This document shows, piece by piece, positions 1-5,593 of a DNA stretch of 5,619 nt (within the stretch, counting starts at the first letter, position 1; every line of letters starts with the position of its first letter). The stretch is taken from the NCBI GenBank assembly GCA_003526435.1, contig DPWF01000148.1, positions 1 through 5,619 on the forward strand. The letters run 5' to 3'. The DNA is from Chitinophagaceae bacterium. GTDB taxonomy: Bacteria; Bacteroidota; Bacteroidia; Chitinophagales; Chitinophagaceae. Both the position numbers and the translations under genes were made by a program. Under the pieces are notes generated by a model. That model was not told the origin of the DNA, searched no databases, and saw only the letters and a list, made by a program, of their open reading frames with translations.

Positions 1-8
1 TATTTTCG
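1..8 (+). promoter_or_regulatory. possible -7 promoter box of the hydrolase gene
   Basis: The first eight bases, TATTTTCG, match five of the six fixed positions of the Bacteroidota -7 box TAnnTTTG. They lie about 22 bases before the ATG at 31, which would leave a short A/T-rich leader. The matching -33 element would fall outside the window, so only half of the promoter can be seen. Confidence 0.35.
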
Positions 9-30
9 CAGCCGTTTTAAAAAATTGATT

Positions 31-1035
31 ATGAAAAGGTATATGAAGCCGTTATGGGCCCCTGTTTTAGTGATTGTATTGATTGTTGGTTCCGGATGGG
101 GCTTCCTTGTTCACAGAACCATCCATCAACTGGCCATTTATGAGTTACCGGAGCCGGTAAGACCCTTCTTTTATAAAAACATGGCAAATCTTGTACAAAA
201 TGCCCCACGACCCGATCAGCGAAGAAATGAAGACAGTACGGAAGCCACTAAACATTTTATTGATTTTGAAATGTATGGCGACGATGCGGCTCATAAAATG
301 CCCATGGACTGGCAAAAAGCCATCAAACAATATTCAAAAGACAGCCTGCTGAAATATGGGTATGTACCATACCATATTATATATATGCAGGGGAAACTGA
401 CCCAGGCTTTTAAAATGAAACATAAAGACAGCATCCTTTTTTACGCTGCCGATTTAGGACATTATATAGGAGATGCACATGTACCCCTGCATACTACCGT
501 CAATTATGATGGCCAGTTAACCAACCAGAAGGGTTTACATAGCTTATGGGAATCGATGATTCCGGAGATTGAAATCGGGAACTATCATTTATATTCATCG
601 CACCAGGCAGTCTATTTAAAAGATCCTGCCGCAGCTATCTGGAAAGTTGTTCGTACCAGTTTCGATATGGTGCCTGAAATGTTGGCAAAAGAAAAAGAAG
701 TATCTAAAACATTTACTGAAGAACGCAAATACAGGGTACAAATAAGAAGAGGCGTAGAATCGAAAAGTTATACTTCCGAATTTGCCAAAGCATATGCTGC
801 GTCATTAAAGACCAGTATTAATGACCGACTATTACAGGCGGCTGATATGATTGCAGATTTCTGGTACACAGCCTGGGTAAATGCAGGTAAACCAGACCTT
901 AAAAGTATTGGTGGTGAGTTAACTGATTCAGAGAAAAAACAACTGGAAACAGAACTTTCCGCTTTCAAAAAGAATGAATTGATACAGCAACAATTGCTCT
1001 TATCAAAAAAACAAACATCTAATAGCAATAACTGA
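31..1035 (+). CDS. secreted S1/P1 nuclease / zinc-dependent phospholipase C family hydrolase
   Basis: This 334-residue protein belongs to the trinuclear-zinc phosphoesterase superfamily, which includes fungal P1/S1 nuclease and Bacillus cereus phospholipase C. A signal peptide (K2, R3, K6, then a hydrophobic run at about 8-20) would be cut after Gly22. That leaves Trp23 as the mature N-terminus, as this fold needs because the terminal Trp binds zinc. The other expected ligands are His28, Asp62, His75, His144, Asp148, His154, His170 and Glu174. Most fall in LGHYIGDAHVPLH (142-154) and LHSLWE (169-174), with the spacing known from P1 nuclease. The last ligand is Glu, as in phospholipase C, rather than the Asp of P1. 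A charged, Lys/Glu/Gln-rich tail follows about residue 295. I chose ATG at 31 over the TTG two codons upstream; ATG at 43 is also possible. The family is clear, but whether the substrate is nucleic acid, phospholipid or another phosphoester cannot be read from sequence. The protein is likely periplasmic or exported, and no lipobox cysteine is present. Confidence 0.85.
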   Translation: MKRYMKPLWAPVLVIVLIVGSGWGFLVHRTIHQLAIYELPEPVRPFFYKNMANLVQNAPRPDQRRNEDSTEATKHFIDFEMYGDDAAHKMPMDWQKAIKQYSKDSLLKYGYVPYHIIYMQGKLTQAFKMKHKDSILFYAADLGHYIGDAHVPLHTTVNYDGQLTNQKGLHSLWESMIPEIEIGNYHLYSSHQAVYLKDPAAAIWKVVRTSFDMVPEMLAKEKEVSKTFTEERKYRVQIRRGVESKSYTSEFAKAYAASLKTSINDRLLQAADMIADFWYTAWVNAGKPDLKSIGGELTDSEKKQLETELSAFKKNELIQQQLLLSKKQTSNSNN

Positions 1036-1053
1036 TTATCTTTCCATAGTCCC

Positions 1054-1084
1054 AAAAATGGGTGAAAAAACGGTTGTGGGAGCA
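1054..1084 (+). repeat. 31-nt split repeat, copy A (within the terminator region)
   Basis: The bases AAAAATGGGTG (1054-1064) and GTTGTGGG (1073-1080) recur at 3732-3742 and 3751-3758 with exactly the same 8-base spacing. A shared GCA follows one base later. That gives 22 identities in 31 positions without a gap, while the 8 bases in the middle differ completely. In this copy the right half forms the left arm of the terminator stem. Confidence 0.5.
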
Positions 1085-1096
1085 CAACCGTTTTTT
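1065..1096 (+). terminator. strong Rho-independent terminator after the hydrolase gene
   Basis: This is a perfect 14-bp inverted repeat: six A then CGGTTGTG, a GGAG loop, then CACAACCG and six T, followed by more T after one A. It begins 29 bases after the hydrolase stop. The run of A on the 5' side means it could also act on the minus strand, though no minus-strand gene ends here. It separates the hydrolase from the sensory operon. Confidence 0.85.
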
Positions 1097-1103
1097 ATTT
1101 TTA
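1074..1103 (+). promoter_or_regulatory. weak candidate promoter of the sensory operon
   Basis: TTG at 1074-1076 is followed, after 19 bases, by TATTTTTT at 1096-1103. This fits TTG-N(17-23)-TAnnTTTG except for the final G. Transcription would start near 1108-1112, some 15-19 bases before the ATG at 1127. The elements overlap the preceding terminator and the region is simple in composition, so this is a weak call. No better promoter is visible upstream of 1127. Confidence 0.25.
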
Positions 1104-1126
1104 ACCTTTAAACAAACTAATTGCAA

Positions 1127-1552
1127 ATGAGTACACATTATGGTGGCCCAGTACCCTACCCCCTGGCACAAGAAGAATTAAATGAGTATTACGCGCTTTT
1201 TAGCAAGAGTCCGTATTACCGTGAATCTATCACGTACACCATCAGTGAATTGAATGCTTATCTGGATCGTGCCCGTATAGCACTTACTGAGATGGGTGTA
1301 GCAGATGTAGAACAACAATGTTTAACCTTATTACCCTGTATTAATAAGGCTGATCAGAAACTTGATGTATTACTGGTACCTTCTTATATGAGTACAGAGC
1401 CAAATGCAAACGGGATCTTCAAACATCAGTTTAAAAGAAGATTTGGACAAATGCAGGGGAATCCGGGTTCGCCAGATCCTGACAATCTTTTTAATGAAGT
1501 GCCTGAAGAAGACTTACTCGATGCGTATGATACAGGAAATGGAAATCCATAA
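1127..1552 (+). CDS. unrecognised 141-residue soluble protein, first gene of the sensory operon
   Basis: I do not recognise a family. The protein has no signal peptide and no membrane segment, so it is probably cytoplasmic. Residues 14-57 look mainly helical and rich in Tyr, Glu and Leu. There are two cysteines six residues apart (Cys65, Cys71), then a hydrophobic stretch VLLVPSYM (81-88) and a basic patch KHQFKRRF (99-106). The last 30 residues are rich in Gly, Pro, Asn and acid (eight acidic and no basic residues in the final 27) and are probably disordered. I chose ATG at 1127 over the TTG two codons upstream because ATG is favoured and an A-rich leader precedes it. The stop lies 9 bases before the next gene, so it is very likely co-transcribed with the membrane protein, kinase and regulator. 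A link to that signalling system is inferred from position only. Confidence 0.7.
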   Translation: MSTHYGGPVPYPLAQEELNEYYALFSKSPYYRESITYTISELNAYLDRARIALTEMGVADVEQQCLTLLPCINKADQKLDVLLVPSYMSTEPNANGIFKHQFKRRFGQMQGNPGSPDPDNLFNEVPEEDLLDAYDTGNGNP

Positions 1553-1561
1553 ATAAATTTC

Positions 1562-2239
1562 ATGAAAATAATTAGTAATCACATTGTAGAGCTGCTGGCA
1601 TTGCTGGCAGCTCTGTGGAACCTTAAACACATCAGGGGTACACGTTATTTTTATTTTATTCCTTTCCTTGCATTTACATTATTAGGGGAATTAGGAGGTA
1701 CTTTTTTTTATATAAGCCACCCCGGTTATGTTACAGGCAATACACATATTTATCTCTGGGTTGTGGTATTTGGATTTATTTTTTTTGGTCACCAGTTTTA
1801 CGAAATCTTTCAATCGAAAAAATTAAAATGGATTACGGCAGCAGGAATTACTGTATTGGTTAGCGCAATGGCCATTTGGTTTTGTTTTTGGCCGGTCTAT
1901 ACCCAATTGTATTATAACACTTATGTAATAGGAGGTTTTTTCCTCTGCTGTATATCCTGCGTTTATATGTACCAGCAATTTATTGTAAGTGATGATTATG
2001 AAGTGAACCTAATGCATGTTCCCGATTTCTGGCTGGTCATGGGCATCCTGTTATTTTATGTAGGCAATAGCATCACATTTGCTTTACACTATTTCCTGAA
2101 GGGTGAAAACATCCTGATATTCGGCATGAAACTCTACCACTTTTTTCCACGGGTTTTAAGTGTATTTTTATACGGCTTCATGATTGTAGCCCTATTCTTA
2201 TGGAAAAAGTATCGAGAGAAGTACTTATCGGCATCATAA
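1562..2239 (+). CDS. seven-helix membrane protein, likely sensory partner of the kinase
   Basis: This 225-residue protein is almost wholly membrane-embedded, with about seven hydrophobic segments at roughly 7-21, 30-51, 62-82, 88-110, 119-139, 154-176 and 193-214. Positive charges sit in the loops after helix 1 (K22, R25, R28) and helix 3 (K86, K87, K89) and in the C-terminus (KKYREK, 215-220). By the positive-inside rule this gives N-outside and C-inside topology. There is no catalytic motif and no soluble domain. The end of the gene overlaps the start of the histidine kinase by 40 bases, so the two are probably translationally coupled and made in matched amounts. I infer that it senses a membrane or external signal for the kinase, which has no sensor domain of its own. 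A transporter or structural role cannot be excluded. The ATG at 1562 is the first in frame and lies 9 bases after the previous stop. Confidence 0.75.
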   Translation: MKIISNHIVELLALLAALWNLKHIRGTRYFYFIPFLAFTLLGELGGTFFYISHPGYVTGNTHIYLWVVVFGFIFFGHQFYEIFQSKKLKWITAAGITVLVSAMAIWFCFWPVYTQLYYNTYVIGGFFLCCISCVYMYQQFIVSDDYEVNLMHVPDFWLVMGILLFYVGNSITFALHYFLKGENILIFGMKLYHFFPRVLSVFLYGFMIVALFLWKKYREKYLSAS

Positions 2240-2988
2240 CCGGAACTTTATTCATCTTATTATTCAGCATCGTAACAATGCTGATACTCATCAACTTTTT
2301 CAGGAGGAAAAAGAAAATGTTTTATGAAAAACAGGTAAGGGAAGCCCAGTTTCAGCAGGAGTTGTTGCAAACCCAACTCGAAATGCAGGACCACACTTTT
2401 AAAATTGTGAGCCAGGAAATTCATGACAATGTTGGACAGATATTAAGTCTCGCCAAAGTAAACCTGAATATACTGGCTATGGAAGGTTTCAAAGACCCGA
2501 AAATTACCAATGTAGCCGAACTGGTTGGTAAAGCCATTCGTGAATTAAGGGATCTGAGTGCTGGCTATTATGCCGATCGTCTCGCAGAAGAGGGCCTCAT
2601 CATTGCCATTAAACACGAACTGCAACAATTGGAAAAAACAGGTCTGCTGTCTACTTCATTTCATTCAGAAACAGATCGCTTACCACTTGATAAAAGTAAA
2701 ACCATCTTTCTGTACAGGATGGTACAGGAAATCTGTAATAATATCCTCAAACATGCCAACGCTACACAGGTTGATGTAAGCATTTTTAAGCAGGAGCACG
2801 ATATCCGCATACAGATTAAAGACAATGGAAAGGGTTTTGATGAACTGAAAGAAAATTTCAAGCCCGGTATCGGACTCAGTAGCATACGCCAGCGTGCAGC
2901 CATGATTGGAGCTGATGCCCAGATACAAAGTGAAGCAGGTATTGGCACCACTATTAATTTAACATTTAAGTCAGAACCTCAATCATGA
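2200..2988 (+). CDS. membrane-bound sensor histidine kinase, NarL/HisKA_3 type
   Basis: This 262-residue kinase has only about seven residues before a single membrane helix (8-34), a basic stop-transfer patch RRKKK (35-39) and a probable coiled coil (about 40-70). The HisKA_3 dimerisation domain follows. The phosphoacceptor is His75 in QEIHDNVGQ (72-80), and the sequence continues to LRDLSAGYY (116-124). The HATPase_c domain shows the N box QEICNNILKHANA (176-188), the G1 box DNGKGF (208-213), the G2 region GIGLSSIRQR (223-232) and a final GIGTTI (247-252). All the parts needed for ATP binding and autophosphorylation are present. There is no PAS, GAF, HAMP, TPR or periplasmic sensor domain. 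ATG at 2200 is the only reasonable start that keeps the membrane helix, since the next Met is residue 27 inside it. The gene overlaps the upstream 7-helix gene by 40 bases and the response regulator by the 4-base ATGA. Confidence 0.93.
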   Translation: MEKVSREVLIGIITGTLFILLFSIVTMLILINFFRRKKKMFYEKQVREAQFQQELLQTQLEMQDHTFKIVSQEIHDNVGQILSLAKVNLNILAMEGFKDPKITNVAELVGKAIRELRDLSAGYYADRLAEEGLIIAIKHELQQLEKTGLLSTSFHSETDRLPLDKSKTIFLYRMVQEICNNILKHANATQVDVSIFKQEHDIRIQIKDNGKGFDELKENFKPGIGLSSIRQRAAMIGADAQIQSEAGIGTTINLTFKSEPQS

Positions 2989-3623
2989 TAAAAGTTGGCC
3001 TGGTAGATGATCATGTGATCCTCCGCAAAAGTTTAACGGTTCTCATCGGTATGCTGCAGGACTTTCATGTGATCCTGCAGGCAGGTAATGGAAAAGAATT
3101 GATTGATCAATTAAATGATGAACAATTACCCGACATCATACTCATGGATATTACTATGCCCGTGATGGATGGTGTAGAAACAACCAAATGGCTGAAACAA
3201 CATTATCCCGGCATCAAAGTCATTGCACTGAGCATGATTAAAAATGACCTGATCGTAATACGTATGTTAAAAAACGGTGCGAGGGGTTATATTCTCAAAG
3301 ATTGTGAACCGGAAGAATTACGACAGGCCATGCATGAAGTGTACACAAAGGGCTATTTCTATAATGAACTGGTTACACCCAAAATGAAAGGGAAAGGACT
3401 CGAAAAAGAAGAGCCCGCCAATAAAGTAATGATTAATGAAGGTGAATTAACTTTTCTGCGTTGGGCCTGTACAGAAAAAACATACAAAGAAATTGCAGAT
3501 GAAATGGGTGTAAGTGCAAGAACCGTTGATGGTTACCGCGATGCACTGTTTCAAAAACTACAGGTAACCACCAGGGTCGGCCTTGCCATTTATGCCATCC
3601 GCCACGAACTCGTAACCTTATAA
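2985..3623 (+). CDS. response regulator transcription factor, NarL/LuxR (GerE) type
   Basis: This 212-residue protein has an N-terminal receiver domain (about 1-120). It carries the acidic pair Asp8/Asp9, phosphoacceptor Asp55 in ILMDITMPVMDG, Ser83 at the conserved Ser/Thr switch position and Lys105. A linker (about 130-148) leads to a C-terminal LuxR-type helix-turn-helix (about 150-210). The recognition region is YKEIADEMGVSARTVDGYR (167-185), followed by LFQKLQV and a Arg-Val-Gly-Leu helix. This form of the domain is common in Sphingobacteria and Chitinophagia. The ATG overlaps the kinase stop as ATGA, so it is almost certainly the cognate regulator, phosphorylated on Asp55 by His75 of the kinase. 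It would bind DNA as a dimer; its targets are unknown. It is the last gene of the operon, and a terminator lies about 50 bases downstream. Confidence 0.95.
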   Translation: MIKVGLVDDHVILRKSLTVLIGMLQDFHVILQAGNGKELIDQLNDEQLPDIILMDITMPVMDGVETTKWLKQHYPGIKVIALSMIKNDLIVIRMLKNGARGYILKDCEPEELRQAMHEVYTKGYFYNELVTPKMKGKGLEKEEPANKVMINEGELTFLRWACTEKTYKEIADEMGVSARTVDGYRDALFQKLQVTTRVGLAIYAIRHELVTL

Positions 3624-3670
3624 CTCTTCCCTTTCTCCCCTTCTCCCTGTTAAAAGAAGTTCTGCATAAG

Positions 3671-3697
3671 TAGCTTTCGAAAAGGCTAAGTTTTTTT
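3671..3697 (+). terminator. Rho-independent terminator of the sensory operon
   Basis: TAGCTTT (3671-3677) pairs with AAGGCTA (3682-3688) around a CGAA loop, with one G-T wobble. AG and then seven T (3691-3697) follow. It lies 48 bases after the response-regulator stop. The stem is modest, but loop and T-run are well placed. The presence of a second, stronger terminator at 3916-3942 suggests that another transcript begins between the two. Confidence 0.6.
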
Positions 3698-3731
3698 AAA
3701 GGGCAGTAAGCGATTTTCATTTCTACCTCCA

Positions 3732-3762
3732 AAAAATGGGTGTTTTTCACGTTGTGGGCGCA
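3732..3762 (+). repeat. 31-nt split repeat, copy B (upstream of the candidate RNA gene)
   Basis: This is the partner of 1054-1084. AAAAATGGGTG at 3732-3742 and GTTGTGGG at 3751-3758 are identical to copy A, with the same spacing. The 8 bases between them are TTTTTCAC here and AAAAAACG in copy A. In this copy the right half contains the TTG of a promoter-like pair. Confidence 0.5.
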
Positions 3763-3782
3763 AAGCCATGATTCTACTTTTA
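3752..3782 (+). promoter_or_regulatory. candidate Bacteroidota promoter for a small RNA
   Basis: TTG at 3752-3754 is followed, after 20 bases, by TACTTTTA at 3775-3782. This matches TAnnTTTG in five of six fixed positions at normal spacing. Transcription would begin near 3786-3791. No open reading frame of useful length follows on this strand before the terminator at 3916-3942. Confidence 0.45.
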
Positions 3783-3787
3783 CATCA

Positions 3788-3942
3788 TGAAGGGGCGTTC
3801 ACAGCAGTAGTTCAACACTGTTAACGCATTGAGATAGCGGTCATGACCGGGGGGAATACTGGCCGTCTATCTCGTTCCTAAGTTTCTGTTTTTAATAGGT
3901 ATTATAAGGTTTGACGGGAGATAATTCTTTATCTCCCTTTTT
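3788..3942 (+). ncRNA. candidate small structured RNA of unknown class
   Basis: The segment between a promoter-like pair (3752-3782) and a strong terminator (3916-3942) is more G/C-rich at its centre than its surroundings and can fold well. Hairpin 1 pairs GCGTT (3795-3799) with AACGC (3823-3827), with inner pairing of ACAG (3801-3804) and CTGT (3818-3821). Hairpin 2 pairs GAGATAG (3831-3837) with CTATCTC (3867-3873). One bulged T follows, then CGGTCA (3838-3843) pairs with TGGCCG (3860-3865), and an internal loop leads to CC-GGGG-GG at the tip. The terminator hairpin forms the 3' end. The start at 3788 is approximate. The tip resembles the apical part of SRP RNA, but the conserved AGCAG side is missing and no closing helix is seen, so I do not name it. 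It could also be the untranslated 3' end of another transcript. Confidence 0.4.
3916..3942 (+). terminator. Rho-independent terminator, overlapping the oxidoreductase stop codon
   Basis: GGGAGATAA (3916-3924) and TTATCTCCC (3929-3937) form a perfect 9-bp stem around a TTCT loop, followed by five T. It reads best on the plus strand. The right arm covers the last codons and the TAA of the convergent oxidoreductase gene. On the minus strand the same stem is not followed by a T-run, so it is at best a weak terminator for that gene. It lies about 290 bases beyond the response-regulator gene. Confidence 0.75.
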
Positions 3943-5554
3943 CTATGATACGATCGGCCACCCTTTCTCCATCCATGGCCGCACTTACAATACCACCAGC
4001 ATACCCGGCTCCTTCCCCGCAAGGATATAAATTATGAAACTGAGGATGTGCAAGACTTACAGCATCTCTGGGTATCCTGACAGGAGATGATGTTCGGCTT
4101 TCTGTAGCTACTACAATGGCTTCATTGGTATAATAGCCACGCATTTTTTTACCAAAAGCATTAAACCCTCCCTGCAGACTTTTATATATAAAGTCAGGAA
4201 GCACCTCTATAAGCGACATTGAAGAAACACCTGGTAAATAACTACAGTCTGGTAATACCGAAGAATGTTTATTACTGCAAAAATCTACCATTCGCTGAGC
4301 AGGTGCTACAAAAGAGCCTCCACCAGCTTTGAAAGCTGTTTTTTCTACGGCTGATTGAAATTGCATCAATAACAATGGAGATGTTTTCCATTGTTCTGTT
4401 TGATCTGATATGGATGATTTCAACTGTGCAAGCAGGTCTTTTCTTTTTTCAAAAAACTGAACTGCATCGGCCTGTTCTACCTGTACTACCATACCACTAT
4501 TGGCATAGGGGTTATTTCTTTTGTTGGGACTCCAGCCATTTACAACGAGTTCTTCGGGGTTGGTTGCCGCCGGGGCTATAATACCTCCGGGGCACATGCA
4601 AAAACTAAATACCCCTCTGTTGTTAACCTGCTCCACCAGGCCATAAGATGCAGGTGGTAATGCCTCATCTCTTAATACACAATGATACTGGATCGAATCA
4701 ATGAGTTGCTGATGATGTTCGATACGTACACCCAGTGCAAAAGGTTTGGCTTCAATCTGAATCTGTTTATCGTGTAGTAATTGAAAAATATCGCGTGCTG
4801 AGTGACCAGTAGCAAGGATCACATCATCGGCCATCATCTCATCACCATCTGCTGTTTTTACGCCTTTGATGAATGAACCGGAAAGTACCAGGTCGGTTAC
4901 TTTTTTCTCAAATAAAAAAATACCACCGCTGTTCCGTATCTGTTCACGCATGGCGGTAATAATCTGGGGTAATTTATTGGTTCCGATATGTGGATGCGCA
5001 TCATACAAAACCGATTCATCGGCACCGAATTGATACAATAATTGCAGTATGCGATTGATGTCTCCTCTTTTGGTACTGCGTGTATATAATTTTCCATCAC
5101 TATACGTACCTGCGCCTCCTTCACCAAAACAATAATTACTCTCCGGATTTACAATGCCTTCTTTGTTCAGTTGTGCCAGATCGCGTCTTCTTGCACGTAC
5201 ATCTTTGCCTCTCTCCAGTAAAATGGGTTGTACACCTTTTTCGATCAGCTTTAATGCGGCAAATAATCCGGCCGGGCCTGCTCCTACAATAATTACTTTA
5301 TGCGTAGCTTTTGAAACATCCTGAAACTGAATGGTATCAGCCTCTCTTTGGATAAAAGGTTCTCCGATAAAAGCCCGGACAGTAAGATTGATCCATACCT
5401 GTTGTCTGCTTCTTGCATCAATGGATCGTTTGATGACATGAAAACCTGAAATATTTTTCAGGTCGGTACCTTTTGTGCCCGCAAGATAAGCACGTATTAC
5501 TGCTTCATCATTTGCTTCTGCGGGTTTGAGTCTGAGTGATATTTGTTCTTGCAT
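3929..5554 (-). CDS. FAD-dependent oxidoreductase, COG2509-type
   Basis: This 541-residue protein matches the uncharacterised bacterial FAD-dependent dehydrogenase group. An N-terminal region (about 1-80) with no cofactor motif comes before the Rossmann fold. The dinucleotide-binding motif is VGAGPAG (90-96), and Glu114 ends the second strand (ILLERG), where it would bind the adenosine ribose. Further conserved blocks are FGEGGAGTYSDGKL (143-156), HPHIGTN (187-193), ATGHSARD (248-255), CMCPGG (319-324) and, near the end, CGEGAGYAGGI (512-522), which closes the FAD site. There is no signal peptide or membrane helix, so it is probably cytoplasmic. The substrate and electron partner are not known for this family. 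ATG at 5554 gives the complete N-terminal region. The gene is convergent with the sensory operon and appears to be a single-gene unit within the window. I see no clear -33/-7 promoter in the 65 bases before it. Confidence 0.9.
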   Translation of the reverse strand: MQEQISLRLKPAEANDEAVIRAYLAGTKGTDLKNISGFHVIKRSIDARSRQQVWINLTVRAFIGEPFIQREADTIQFQDVSKATHKVIIVGAGPAGLFAALKLIEKGVQPILLERGKDVRARRRDLAQLNKEGIVNPESNYCFGEGGAGTYSDGKLYTRSTKRGDINRILQLLYQFGADESVLYDAHPHIGTNKLPQIITAMREQIRNSGGIFLFEKKVTDLVLSGSFIKGVKTADGDEMMADDVILATGHSARDIFQLLHDKQIQIEAKPFALGVRIEHHQQLIDSIQYHCVLRDEALPPASYGLVEQVNNRGVFSFCMCPGGIIAPAATNPEELVVNGWSPNKRNNPYANSGMVVQVEQADAVQFFEKRKDLLAQLKSSISDQTEQWKTSPLLLMQFQSAVEKTAFKAGGGSFVAPAQRMVDFCSNKHSSVLPDCSYLPGVSSMSLIEVLPDFIYKSLQGGFNAFGKKMRGYYTNEAIVVATESRTSSPVRIPRDAVSLAHPQFHNLYPCGEGAGYAGGIVSAAMDGERVADRIIEKGR

Positions 5555-5593
5555 ACTGTTAGGTATTTAACCTAAAAAGTTCTGGAGGTAAGA

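Noticed and set aside
25..30. TTG start two codons before the hydrolase ATG; the same pattern occurs at 1121 before the 141-residue protein
   Set aside because: In both cases an ATG lies two codons downstream with an A-rich leader, and the extra two residues add nothing to the signal peptide or domain. ATG at 31 and at 1127 is preferred.
2558..2951. Several open frames on both strands inside the kinase gene
   Set aside because: They lie wholly within a well-supported kinase domain, have unnatural residue composition and show no motif. They are frame shadows.
3433..3750. 105-codon minus-strand frame running from the intergenic region into the response regulator
   Set aside because: Most of it is antisense to the conserved LuxR-type domain and the rest crosses the operon terminator. 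The protein shows no recognisable feature.
3788..3942. Naming the structured gap RNA as SRP RNA, 6S RNA or tmRNA
   Set aside because: SRP RNA lacks the AGCAG strand and closing helix here. I found no long rod with a central bubble as in 6S RNA, and the segment is far too short and lacks a tRNA-like end for tmRNA. It is left as unknown.
4375..5292. Short plus- and minus-strand frames within the oxidoreductase gene
   Set aside because: The oxidoreductase frame carries continuous family motifs across the whole stretch, so the others are shadows.
5561..5573. AGGT-ATTTA-ACCT palindrome 6 bases before the oxidoreductase start, considered as an operator
   Set aside because: Only four bases pair on each side, and such short palindromes are common in A/T-rich leaders. 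No known operator matches.
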